From Myxococcota bacterium (GTDB lineage Bacteria; Myxococcota_A; Polyangia; Polyangiales; Polyangiaceae), in contig JAKLDZ010000007.1 in assembly GCA_022703255.1 (NCBI GenBank), positions 1 to 36,621 on the forward strand: a stretch of 36,621 nucleotides of DNA, read 5' to 3'. The notes under the pieces are model-generated. The model did no database searches, was not told the DNA's origin, and was given only the letters and a program-made list of their open reading frames with translations. A program made the translations under genes and the position numbers. Each line of letters begins with the position of its first letter. Position 1 is the first letter of the stretch. Below are positions 7,719-14,621 of this stretch, piece after piece.

Positions 7719-8416
7719 GCGCGGCGTCGGCGAGCTTCCAGGCGGGCACCTGGTTGGTGCTGCGACGGGTCGGGCGGCGGCACGCGATGGGGATCACGGC
7801 AGCGGCGGTGGCCTTCGCGGCGATTGCTTCGTATGCCGAACGAAAGGCGGTCGTCTCGGACGCCGCGAGTCGCGCGCTGCAGGGACCGGGGTTCGGGCTC
7901 GCGCTGCCCATCGCCGCGTTTGCCGTGCTGTCCTGCTCCCTGGGACGAGGGCGTCTGGAGGCCGGGGTGAGCCCTGCCGCGGCCCTGGGCGCCCATCGAC
8001 GTCTCGCCGCCCTCGGTGCCCTGGTCGGCGCCGCGGTGGTGGCCGCGGCGATCGGGGCGCTGATTGCGTGCGTGACGGCCCTCGCCGGGCACGGCCCCCC
8101 TTCGGCCGCATCGGTCTCCGACGCGCTCACCTCGTCGTGGATCGGAGCGCTCACGGCGGCCTGCTACACGTTCTACTTCGGCGCCGGGGCCAGCTTCGGA
8201 GCGCAGGGCGGCGGACGCGTGATCGCGCTCGGGCTCGATCTGCTCATCGGTCCCCTCGCCACGCCCGTGGCGGTGCTCTTCCCGCGTGCGCACGCGCTGA
8301 ACCTGCTTGGACGTCCGGAAGCGGTGCCGGGGTGGAGCCAGGCTGCGAGCACGATCGGGCTGGTGTCCCTCGCCTGCTTCTTCGCCCTGATGGCCGTGCG
8401 TCGCACCCCCGATTGA
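7715..8416 (+). CDS. Integral membrane protein, partner of the ABC-like cluster
   Basis: The product is 233 residues; ATG 7715 overlaps the ATPase-like stop (ATGA). About six hydrophobic segments are visible, including AMGITAAAVAFAAIA, LALPIAAFAVLSCSL, LGALVGAAVVAAAIGALI, IGALTAACYTFYFGAG, GLDLLIGPLATPVAVLF and TIGLVSLACFFALMAV. The short loops and Ala/Gly/Val-rich helices suit an ABC-2-type permease. With the genes at 6106 and 6774 it would make a membrane-ATPase-membrane unit. It ends 61 bases before the ECF sigma gene. Substrate unknown. Confidence 0.7.
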   Translation: MSAASASFQAGTWLVLRRVGRRHAMGITAAAVAFAAIASYAERKAVVSDAASRALQGPGFGLALPIAAFAVLSCSLGRGRLEAGVSPAAALGAHRRLAALGALVGAAVVAAAIGALIACVTALAGHGPPSAASVSDALTSSWIGALTAACYTFYFGAGASFGAQGGGRVIALGLDLLIGPLATPVAVLFPRAHALNLLGRPEAVPGWSQAASTIGLVSLACFFALMAVRRTPD

Positions 8417-8434
8417 GCTTCGCCGCAACCGCCG

Positions 8435-8460
8435 GGAACTTTTCCGCGCCCCCTGCGTGT
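8435..8460 (+). promoter_or_regulatory. ECF-type promoter GGAAC-N16-CGTGT
   Basis: GGAAC (8435-8439) is followed by exactly 16 bases and then CGTGT (8456-8460), ahead of the ECF sigma factor start at 8478. GGAAC with a CGT-containing -10 at 16-17 bases is the usual recognition pattern of group-IV sigma factors, so autoregulation is the natural reading. It falls in the 61-base gap after the ABC-like cluster. Confidence 0.6.
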
Positions 8461-8477
8461 AAGCTGGTGAGAGCGTC

Positions 8478-9074
8478 ATGGCAGCAGCCCCGGACACACC
8501 GGGCCTCGGCGTCGTCGCGCCGCGCCCCGAAGAGATCGACGCGGCCACCCTCGAGGCGTGCCGCAAGCGGGATCGGGCTTCGCTGCAGCGGTTCGTGCTG
8601 ACCTACCAGCGGACGGTGTTCGCCTTTCTTTCGAGGATGCTCGGGCACGGCCCGCACGTGGAGGACGTGGCGCAGGAGGTGTTCGTGAAGGCGTGCGGCG
8701 GATTGCCGCGCTTCGATCCATCGGGCCCGGCCCGGGTGTCGACCTGGCTGCTGGGGATCGCGAGCCATGCGGCGATCGATCATCGCAGGCGCAATCGACG
8801 GAAGCTGGTGTCGCTCGAAGAGGTGGCGCCTGGGGTGGACGCGAGGACGCCGGAGCTCGAGCAGCAGCGCAGGGAGCTGTTGGGAGCGTTCGAGCGGGCG
8901 GCGTCGCGGCTCGACGACGATCAGCGTGCGGTGTTCGTGCTGGCGGAGTTCCACGAGCTGGGGATGGCGGAGATCGCGCGGACGCTCGGGGTGCCGGAGA
9001 ACACGGTGAAGACGCGGCTATTTCGAGCGCGTGAGCGGATGCGCGCCATGCTCGAAGGAGTACGGGAGGAGTAG
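8478..9074 (+). CDS. ECF-type RNA polymerase sigma factor
   Basis: The product is 198 residues. Sigma region 2 covers about residues 30-95: LQRFVLTYQRTVFAFLSRML, then the core-binding HVEDVAQEVFVKA, then VSTWLLGIASHAAIDHRRRNRR for -10 melting. Region 4 covers about residues 135-195: LDDDQRAVFVLAEFHELGMAEIA, then a helix-turn-helix GVPENTVKTRLFRARERM. Regions 1 and 3 are missing, as expected for ECF factors. The next gene starts on the base after its stop, and the promoter at 8435 suggests self-activation. It would direct transcription in response to an envelope signal sensed by the membrane protein encoded next. The signal is unknown. Confidence 0.95.
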   Translation: MAAAPDTPGLGVVAPRPEEIDAATLEACRKRDRASLQRFVLTYQRTVFAFLSRMLGHGPHVEDVAQEVFVKACGGLPRFDPSGPARVSTWLLGIASHAAIDHRRRNRRKLVSLEEVAPGVDARTPELEQQRRELLGAFERAASRLDDDQRAVFVLAEFHELGMAEIARTLGVPENTVKTRLFRARERMRAMLEGVREE

Positions 9075-9545
9075 ATGACTCTGCAGGACTGGAAGCAGTG
9101 GCCGGCGCAAGACCCCCCCGCGGACTTCGCGGAGCGGACGGTCGAGGCGATGCTGCGCGCTTCCGCTTCTCCTCGCCCACGAAGGCTCGATCGGAAGTGG
9201 GCCTTCGGGCTGGCGTTCGCAGCGACCCTCGCGGCGGCGGGGGCGTGGGCCGCGGTCGAGCTGACCCGGCCGCGGGTGACGTCGCCTCTGCCTGCGACTC
9301 CCCCGGCTCCTGCGGCATGTGCCCAGACTCCGGAAGCGACGGCCGCTCGCGTGGCGGGCCCGGCCGTGGTCGCTTCCTCCGCGCCGAGCGTCGTGCCGCC
9401 TGCTCCGATCGTGCGGCCCAGGCCGAGCGCAACCGCGTCCGCGCCGCCGCCTGCGCCGTCGGCGTCCGCGCCCGAGATCAGGAACATCCGAACGCCTCGG
9501 TGCGAGTGCGCGCCGAATGCCGGTTTCTGCACCTGCGTCGATTGA
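9075..9545 (+). CDS. Single-pass membrane protein, probable anti-sigma factor with CxC-x6-CxC tail
   Basis: The product is 156 residues, starting directly after the sigma stop, with GGAG-type ribosome sites inside the sigma gene's end. The cytoplasmic part (residues 1-42, LQDWKQWPAQDPPADFAERTV...) precedes one transmembrane helix (about 44-62, WAFGLAFAATLAAAGAWAAV). A long Pro/Ala/Ser-rich extracytoplasmic stretch follows, ending in Cys143, Cys145, Cys152 and Cys154 (CxC-x6-CxC). Position and topology indicate an anti-sigma factor. It lacks the zinc-binding HxxxCxxC motif of the ZAS family, and the cytoplasmic domain is very short. The terminal Cys quartet could sense metal or redox state; that is inference. 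Confidence 0.75.
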   Translation: MTLQDWKQWPAQDPPADFAERTVEAMLRASASPRPRRLDRKWAFGLAFAATLAAAGAWAAVELTRPRVTSPLPATPPAPAACAQTPEATAARVAGPAVVASSAPSVVPPAPIVRPRPSATASAPPPAPSASAPEIRNIRTPRCECAPNAGFCTCVD

Positions 9546-9546
9546 G

Positions 9547-9621
9547 CCCGCACACTGCGGGAAAAGCGAAGAGACGAGGCCCGCGAGAAGGGCGGGCGAC
9601 AACCCTGCCGCGTGGCGGCAG
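9547..9621 (+). other. Three consecutive hairpins in the ECF operon
   Basis: Three perfect stems lie in the 89-base gap between the genes at 9075 and 9635. CCCGCA (9547-9552) pairs with TGCGGG (9556-9561), loop CAC. GCCCGC (9579-9584) pairs with GCGGGC (9592-9597), loop GAGAAGG. CTGCCGC (9605-9611) pairs with GCGGCAG (9615-9621), loop GTG. The last stem ends just before the AAGGAGGA ribosome site of the 9635 gene. No U-tract follows any of them, so they are not plain terminators. Confidence 0.5.
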
Positions 9622-9634
9622 CAAGGAGGAGTCC

Positions 9635-9919
9635 ATGATCCGCAAGCTGATGACGATCGGGTGTGCAGTGGTGGCGTCGAGTCTGGTGGCCGGCACGGCG
9701 GTCGCCGAGGACTTCCAAACTCGCGCGGAAACGCAGGTCGTGACGGACCCGAACAACCGCGGCTACGGCTACGTCTTCCGGGACGATCCGCTCAACGCAG
9801 ACGGGATCGGATCGACCTCGGCGTCGATTGTCGTCCGCCCGCGAGCGGGACATGCTCTGCTCATCCGCCCTCGAATGCAGTTCGTCACCGAGATGCTCAA
9901 GAGCGTCGAGAACCTGTGA
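9635..9919 (+). CDS. Small exported protein of unknown function
   Basis: The product is 94 residues. ATG 9635 has a very strong ribosome site (AGGAGGA, 8 bases upstream). The signal peptide MIRKLMTIGCAVVASSLVAGTAVA ends in AVA before EDF, so the mature protein is about 70 residues. It contains DPNNRGYGYVFRDDPLNADG and then a basic, beta-prone stretch (SIVVRPRAGHALLIRPRMQF). No Cys remains after the signal peptide. The last part, MQFVTEMLKSVENL, resembles the tail of small exported proteins in other myxobacteria, but I cannot name a family. It lies in the ECF operon, so it may be an envelope-stress output. Three hairpins precede it. Confidence 0.8.
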   Translation: MIRKLMTIGCAVVASSLVAGTAVAEDFQTRAETQVVTDPNNRGYGYVFRDDPLNADGIGSTSASIVVRPRAGHALLIRPRMQFVTEMLKSVENL

Positions 9920-9924
9920 ATGCC

Positions 9925-10404
9925 ATGCGCCGCCATCTGCTGATGCTCGTTCCGATTCTCGGCCTGGCCGTCGCGGGCTGTCCCACGCCGACGCAGTACG
10001 GCGGGCCGATTGCGGTGGATACCGAAGGGTTCGCGGCGCGCATGGCATGGCTGTGCCGGTGGGGAGTCCACGACGGCAACGACCAGGGCTGCTTCGACCC
10101 GAAGGCGAAGGGCGCAGAGCGTGCTGCGGAGCAGGAGGCGGATGCCGGAGGGCCGATCGAGAGCGATCGATCGGAGCGCCGAAGCGCAACGCGCACGGTG
10201 CGGATCGAGGGCGTGGACGCGAGCGTCGCGGAGCGCCGGGGGGACGATGCCGGTGCGATGGAGGCGCAGGCCGCGGCGCCGGAGGCGAGTGTCGAGACGC
10301 CGTCCGCGGAGCCGGAGCCGGACCCGTACCCCGAGGAGCCGCAGGAGCCGGAGCCGCCCGCCCCCCCGGACAGTCCGGGGGAAGACAAGGAGCGGAGTCG
10401 ATAG
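9925..10404 (+). CDS. Small lipoprotein with acidic Pro/Glu-rich tail
   Basis: The product is 159 residues; ATG 9925 lies 5 bases after the previous stop, and GTG 9916 is an in-frame alternative. The signal peptide MRRHLLMLVPILGLAVAGC has a clear lipobox, with Cys19 lipidated. A short N-terminal part with two Cys (AWLCRWGVHDGNDQGCF) is followed by a low-complexity tail rich in Glu, Ala and Pro (PEPDPYPEEPQEPEPPAPP). It is the last gene of the ECF operon and converges with the regulator gene ending at 10423. Function unknown; the tail looks like a spacer in the periplasm or cell wall. Confidence 0.75.
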   Translation: MRRHLLMLVPILGLAVAGCPTPTQYGGPIAVDTEGFAARMAWLCRWGVHDGNDQGCFDPKAKGAERAAEQEADAGGPIESDRSERRSATRTVRIEGVDASVAERRGDDAGAMEAQAAAPEASVETPSAEPEPDPYPEEPQEPEPPAPPDSPGEDKERSR

Positions 10405-10422
10405 CGAGCCGCTGCGCGGGAC

Positions 10423-11925
10423 TCAGCCGCCTGCGACGCGGACGATCGCATCGAGGAAGCGCTTCTCGGCCCGTGCATCGTAGGGCAGGTCGAGGCGCAA
10501 GACGGCGCGTTCCGGGATGTCGAGGCGACGCAGGATGTCGGGCAGCACGTCGCGTCTCGCGCTGGCCAGCACGAGCCCCTGCTCGCGCGTGCGGAGCGCG
10601 GCGGCGATCGCATCGAAGTGACCGGCTCCCTTCGACTCGAGCGCCCCCCACGAATCGATGACACAAACACGCGCGTCGCTGCGCTCCTTCTCGAGCCATG
10701 CGCGTGCGGTGGCGAAGGCTTCGTCGTCGAAGCGGAACGCGGCGAAGCCCTCGCGGGAGGAGGCGGAGCGACGGGCGAGCGCATGATTGCCGGCCTTGCC
10801 GATGCGAGTCAGGTCGTAGCCAGCGAGCTTTCCTTGGGTCTTGTGGGGGAGCTGAACGCAGCCGCACACGCCGATTCCGCGGGCGACCAGAGCGCGCACG
10901 AGGCGAAGGATGCGGGAGCTGGCGTCCTGACCGTGGCCGCGGGTGACGATGGCGCAGCGGATCGGGGGACGAGAGGGCGAGGCCGCGGGCTGGGTGCGAG
11001 GCGCTGCGCGCTGCGGGGGTTTGGGTGCGCTCTGGAAGCTGTCGCCGGCGCCGGAGAGATAGCGGATCTCTCCCGAGCCTTCTGCGTCGTAGCCGGGCAG
11101 CGATCGGATCGCCTCGCGGAAGGCTTCGGATTGCAGCACCTGCCAGCAACGGATGAGGCACGGGTTGCCGAGGGAATCGGCGCGCGCGACGAGGGCGAGG
11201 GAGCGGGAAGCGAGGGGGAGGAACGGCAGGGAGAAGCGATCGGCCCAGGCAGCGGAGGTCCAGGCGAGATCGGCGCGTCGGGCGACGACGGCGGCGATGG
11301 TGTCGGCGTGCGAGAGGACTTCGAGGGCGCGGGAGTGGACGCGGACCGGATCGATGCCTTCGCGTTCGAGGACGCCTTCGAGGATGGAGCGGGGGTCGGA
11401 GCCGGAGGTCCAAGAGGCGAGGCGCTGGCGTTTGGTGGAGAGCAAGGCGAGGGAGGGGGCGGGCCCGCCGGGGCAGGCGGCGAGGCCGAGCTGGACGTGG
11501 GCGAGATGGATGCGCGCGAGAGGGATCGAGGGCGGTTCGGGGAGATCACCGAGGACCGCGACGGCGAGCACGGAGCCGTCGAGGAGCGGCTCGAGGGGGA
11601 CGCGCCGGTTGCGGGACACGCGACCGAGCAGCGGCGCGCGATCGCGGTGCAGCAGGGAGAGCAGCAGATCGACAGCGAGGTCGTCGTCGGCCGCGAGGAA
11701 GCCCGGGAGCCCTTGTGTGGCAATTTGTTTCTCTTCGTTACCCGCGCGGCCGCGTCCTCCGCGGCTCCAAGAGGCGAGCTCGGCGGCCTGAAAGCGCCAC
11801 TGTCCGCCGACCCTCGAAGCGGGCAATCCCTGCTTGAGGAGCCTGTACATGTGCTTCGGATGCACGCGAAGGAGAGCGGCTGCCTCCTTGGTGGTGAGCC
11901 AGCGCCCGGCAACGTCGGTAGCCAT
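10423..11925 (-). CDS. HTH / PBP-like / NTPase-like fusion regulator, molybdate-associated type
   Basis: The product is 500 residues from ATG 11925. Residues 8-54 form an excisionase-type winged helix (LTTKEAAALLRVHPKHMYRLLKQG, then GGQWRFQAAELASW). Residues 80-290 match the periplasmic-binding-like domain seen in molybdate regulators and molybdopterin proteins, including AAVVARRADLAWTSAAW, LALVARADSL and the typical end LPGYDAEGSGEIRYL. After a Pro/Ala linker, residues 322-500 resemble the THEP1/DUF2478 NTPase fold. IDSWGALESKGAGHF occupies the Walker B position, but the P-loop is degraded (TRGHGQDASSRI, no GKT). The family context suggests it senses molybdate or tungstate and controls nearby genes. 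It is divergent from a diheme, molybdopterin-fold lipoprotein. No Shine-Dalgarno precedes the start. Confidence 0.8.
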   Translation of the reverse strand: MATDVAGRWLTTKEAAALLRVHPKHMYRLLKQGLPASRVGGQWRFQAAELASWSRGGRGRAGNEEKQIATQGLPGFLAADDDLAVDLLLSLLHRDRAPLLGRVSRNRRVPLEPLLDGSVLAVAVLGDLPEPPSIPLARIHLAHVQLGLAACPGGPAPSLALLSTKRQRLASWTSGSDPRSILEGVLEREGIDPVRVHSRALEVLSHADTIAAVVARRADLAWTSAAWADRFSLPFLPLASRSLALVARADSLGNPCLIRCWQVLQSEAFREAIRSLPGYDAEGSGEIRYLSGAGDSFQSAPKPPQRAAPRTQPAASPSRPPIRCAIVTRGHGQDASSRILRLVRALVARGIGVCGCVQLPHKTQGKLAGYDLTRIGKAGNHALARRSASSREGFAAFRFDDEAFATARAWLEKERSDARVCVIDSWGALESKGAGHFDAIAAALRTREQGLVLASARRDVLPDILRRLDIPERAVLRLDLPYDARAEKRFLDAIVRVAGG

Positions 11926-12083
11926 CGCGGTCCGCAAACTTTCACAACCACCCACAACGTGCAACACCCATCACCGTCGAGTGCCGGCCGCGCAACGCCG
12001 CCTCCGCTATGTTCGTCCCGCCTTCCCGCACGCAGTCTCTGTGAGAGCCGCCGTCCACCGCGCGCGACTGGACCGGACAGCAG

Positions 12084-12135
12084 CCCACGCAGTGGGATCG
12101 GGCCCCGATTCGCGGCGCGGGAAGGCTGTTTTCCC
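12084..12135 (+). other. Structured 5' leader candidate upstream of the diheme lipoprotein
   Basis: Two hairpins abut exactly. CCCAC (12084-12088) pairs with GTGGG (12092-12096), and ATCGG (12097-12101) pairs with CCGAT (12105-12109). A third, GGGAA (12119-12123) with TTCCC (12131-12135), follows and overlaps a T-run. The block ends 32 bases before the ATG at 12168, inside a 242-base gap between divergent genes. I cannot match it to a known riboswitch consensus. The rest of the gap shows nothing else clear. Confidence 0.4.
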
Positions 12136-12167
12136 CCCCAGAGTCCGTGCACCAAGCAGGTACCACC

Positions 12168-13385
12168 ATGCGCATCGAGCGTCTGCTTCGCTTCCTCCCT
12201 GCCACCTGCATCGCCCTGGCGGCTCTCGCCGGAGCCTGCTCCGACGACTCCGACGGCGACGGCGCCACGAGCAGCCCGCAGACCTCTTCGCGCTCCTACA
12301 AGGGGCACGAGAACGACAAGGACTCGAACGCGTTCGTGACGGTCTACCGCAACACGCTCGGCACGCGGCTCGACGACTGCCGCACGTGTCACAAGGGAGG
12401 CGAGTTCACTTCGGGCGGCGCGAAGATCACGCAGAACGCGTGCGACTTCTGCCACCTCATCCTGCACCCTGCCTCCGGCTACGCCGAGCCGCAGCCCACC
12501 GCCTTCGCCGACACCCTCAACCCGTTCGGCAAGGACTACGTCGCAGCGGGTCGCAGCGAGGCGGCCTTGCAGGCGATCGCCGCCAAGGACAGCGACGGCG
12601 ACACCTACACGAACCAGCAGGAGATCGACGCGCTGATGTACCCGGGCGATCCGGCGAGCATGCCCGGCCAGCCGGTGGCTCCGGGCAAGACCTTCACCAC
12701 TGCGCAGCTCCAGGGCCTCGCCAACCACACCCAGTTCCAGCTCGCCAACTCCACCAAGCAGCAGTTCGACAACTACGTCACCTACAAGGGCGTCAAGGTC
12801 GTCGACCTGCTCACGGCCGCCGGCGTCGATACCTCCAGCCCCGAAGTCCAGGGCATCACGATCATCGCGATCGACGGCTACCTCAAGTCGTTCACGATCG
12901 CGCAGGTGACGGGGCAGTATCCGGCGGGGCTGTTCTACGGCGGGCTCGACACCGCGACCCTCGGGACCGAGTGCGGCTTCGTGCAGTACCCCGACTCGAT
13001 GCCGTCGGGGCTGTCCGACGGCGCCCCGATTCCGGGAGAGCAGTGGCTGATCCTGGCCTACGAGCGCGACGGCGTGAAGATGGATCCCTCGACGCTGGAT
13101 CCGACGTCCGGCAAGATCAACGGCGAGGGGCCGTTGCGGATCGTGGTGCCGCAGTTCAAGCCGGGCAAGCCGGATCGGGGATCGCAGTACTCGCCGACCA
13201 ACTGCAACGACGGCAACGACTTCGACGGCACCAAGGATCACAACGCCGGAGAGATGGTCCGCGGGGCGATTGCGATCCGGGTCGATCCGCTCCCGGCGGG
13301 CTACGAGGACTTCGACTATCGCAACGACGGGTGGTCGTACATCGGCAACGGCTCCATCCTGGTCTACGGACAGGGCGTCAAGTAG
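12168..13385 (+). CDS. Diheme c-type cytochrome lipoprotein with molybdopterin-oxidoreductase-like domain
   Basis: The product is 405 residues. The signal peptide ends in lipobox LAGAC (Cys24), followed by an acidic stalk. Two heme-binding motifs are close together: CRTCH (71-75) and CDFCH (92-96). A Ca-loop-like DSDGDTYTNQQE follows. The C-terminal half (about 195-400) resembles the sulfite-oxidase-type molybdopterin domain: YKGVKVVDLLTAAGVD, IIAIDGYLKSFTIAQV, then WLILAYERDG and GEGPLRIVVPQ. I see no clear molybdenum-ligand Cys, so the domain may bind a different ligand or none. The ATG at 12168 gives the best signal sequence. The next gene (porin) starts 11 bases after the stop. The likely role is electron transfer or a redox reaction in the periplasm or at the outer membrane. 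Confidence 0.85.
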   Translation: MRIERLLRFLPATCIALAALAGACSDDSDGDGATSSPQTSSRSYKGHENDKDSNAFVTVYRNTLGTRLDDCRTCHKGGEFTSGGAKITQNACDFCHLILHPASGYAEPQPTAFADTLNPFGKDYVAAGRSEAALQAIAAKDSDGDTYTNQQEIDALMYPGDPASMPGQPVAPGKTFTTAQLQGLANHTQFQLANSTKQQFDNYVTYKGVKVVDLLTAAGVDTSSPEVQGITIIAIDGYLKSFTIAQVTGQYPAGLFYGGLDTATLGTECGFVQYPDSMPSGLSDGAPIPGEQWLILAYERDGVKMDPSTLDPTSGKINGEGPLRIVVPQFKPGKPDRGSQYSPTNCNDGNDFDGTKDHNAGEMVRGAIAIRVDPLPAGYEDFDYRNDGWSYIGNGSILVYGQGVK

Positions 13386-13396
13386 GCTCCGCGTCC

Positions 13397-14599
13397 ATGC
13401 GGAATCCGTTGCGCCTCGCGGTCGTGGCCGCAGTGCTCTTCACGAGCGCTCCGGCCGCTGCCTACGAGGTCGCCGATCACACCGACGTCTACGCGTACTT
13501 CAAGCAGTGGTACGCGCTGTCCGAGGGGATGCCGGAGGCGAAGGGTAACCTGCAGAGCCCGAGTCGGGACGAGGCGGTAGACGAGGCGAGCGGGTTCCGT
13601 TTCGCGGCGGTCCGTGCGGGAATCCGGACCCGCACGAAGGACAACCGCTTCGGATTCGAGGCCCAGCTCCGCCTCGAGCGGGACCCGCAGCTGCTCGAGT
13701 GCGAGGGGCGTGTCACCTTCGCTCCCTGGCTGTCGCTGCACGCCGGGCAGATGAAGATCCCGAGCGTGTACGAGAACCTGATGAGCGACACGGGCATCGA
13801 CTTCATGGTGCGCTCTCAGATGGCCAGCGCCGCTGCGGACTACGCCCTGTCGCGCACGACCTACGCCTCCTCGCTGTTCTACGGCAACCTCTCGCAGCTC
13901 CGCGACCTGGGAATCGCGGCGAAAGGCGAGGTCAAGCTCGGCCCGGTGCCCCTGCGCTACTTCGGAATGGTCGGCAACGGCCTCGGCGCCAACCTCTACA
14001 TCGGCGGCAACAGCGGAAAGGAATACGTCATCACCAACAGCCCGGGCGACGTGTACCTCGGACTGCGCACCGAGGTCGATCCGTGGCCCGGAGTGCTGCG
14101 ACTCGGAGGCTTCGCCTCCCACAACCGCCACGACGACATGCTGTTCAACAGCGGGCGCGCGGTCGTCGACGTGCACCGTCACGCCTGGGGGAGCGACCTG
14201 CAGGTCGATCTCGCGCGCTCGGGAATGCGCGCGTCGGGAGCGTACTCGCGCGGCACGACCCTCGACGACTTCGACGACAACGGCAAGAAGGACCTGATGT
14301 GGTCGGGGTGGGAGTGGAGAGTGGTCTGGCGGCTCAATCCCGTGCTCCGCCTGCTGGCGCCCTGTCGCATGCTCGAGGCTCACGCGTTCGAGATCGGCTT
14401 CCGGCACGATGAGCTCTCGACCGAGAGCGACGAGTCCGGCGTGGTGGTGCGTCGCACGGCGAACACGGTGGGGGTCAACTACCTGTACCGGAGCTGGATG
14501 AAGGTCCAGATGAACTACGTGCAGCGGCGGATTGACGACCCGTTCGAGCCGGATCTGTCGGGCAACGCGTGGCTGATGAGCCTGCAGGTGAAGATCTGA
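13397..14599 (+). CDS. Outer-membrane porin-like beta-barrel
   Basis: The product is 400 residues. The signal peptide MRNPLRLAVVAAVLFTSAPAAA ends in AAA before YEVAD. The mature sequence alternates aromatic and polar residues in the manner of beta-barrel strands (FGFEAQLRLERD, WLSLHAGQMKIPSVYENL, VPLRYFGMVGNG, WEWRVVWRLNP, KVQMNYVQRRIDDPF). LHAGQMKIPSVYE resembles the strand after the first long loop in phosphate-selective-type porins (G.hK.P). It starts 11 bases after the diheme lipoprotein and is probably co-transcribed. The pair could act together across the outer membrane. The C-terminus ends in Ile (SLQVKI) rather than the usual aromatic residue. Substrate unknown. Confidence 0.75.
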   Translation: MRNPLRLAVVAAVLFTSAPAAAYEVADHTDVYAYFKQWYALSEGMPEAKGNLQSPSRDEAVDEASGFRFAAVRAGIRTRTKDNRFGFEAQLRLERDPQLLECEGRVTFAPWLSLHAGQMKIPSVYENLMSDTGIDFMVRSQMASAAADYALSRTTYASSLFYGNLSQLRDLGIAAKGEVKLGPVPLRYFGMVGNGLGANLYIGGNSGKEYVITNSPGDVYLGLRTEVDPWPGVLRLGGFASHNRHDDMLFNSGRAVVDVHRHAWGSDLQVDLARSGMRASGAYSRGTTLDDFDDNGKKDLMWSGWEWRVVWRLNPVLRLLAPCRMLEAHAFEIGFRHDELSTESDESGVVVRRTANTVGVNYLYRSWMKVQMNYVQRRIDDPFEPDLSGNAWLMSLQVKI

Positions 14600-14604
14600 G
14601 CAGA

Positions 14605-14621
14605 GGGCTCCCGCGGAGTCT
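14605..14621. terminator. Possible shared hairpin between converging genes
   Basis: CTCC (14608-14611) pairs with GGAG (14615-14618) around CGC. The stem extends by one GC pair and two G-U wobbles. It sits between the porin stop at 14599 and the converging lipoprotein stop at 14621. No U-tract is present, so this is weak. Confidence 0.25.

Noticed and set aside
12084..12167. Known riboswitch (molybdenum cofactor or c-di-GMP) upstream of the cytochrome
   Set aside because: Hairpins are present, but I cannot match the conserved core of either class, so I report only a structured leader.
10618..12339. Long open frame on the plus strand opposite the regulator gene
   Set aside because: Its composition is Gly/Glu/Arg-rich with no family motif, whereas the minus-strand frame carries three recognisable domains. 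It is a shadow of high GC.
10809..13241. Long minus-strand frame across the regulator and cytochrome genes
   Set aside because: It spans two genes with clear domain evidence in other frames and contains no recognisable domain.
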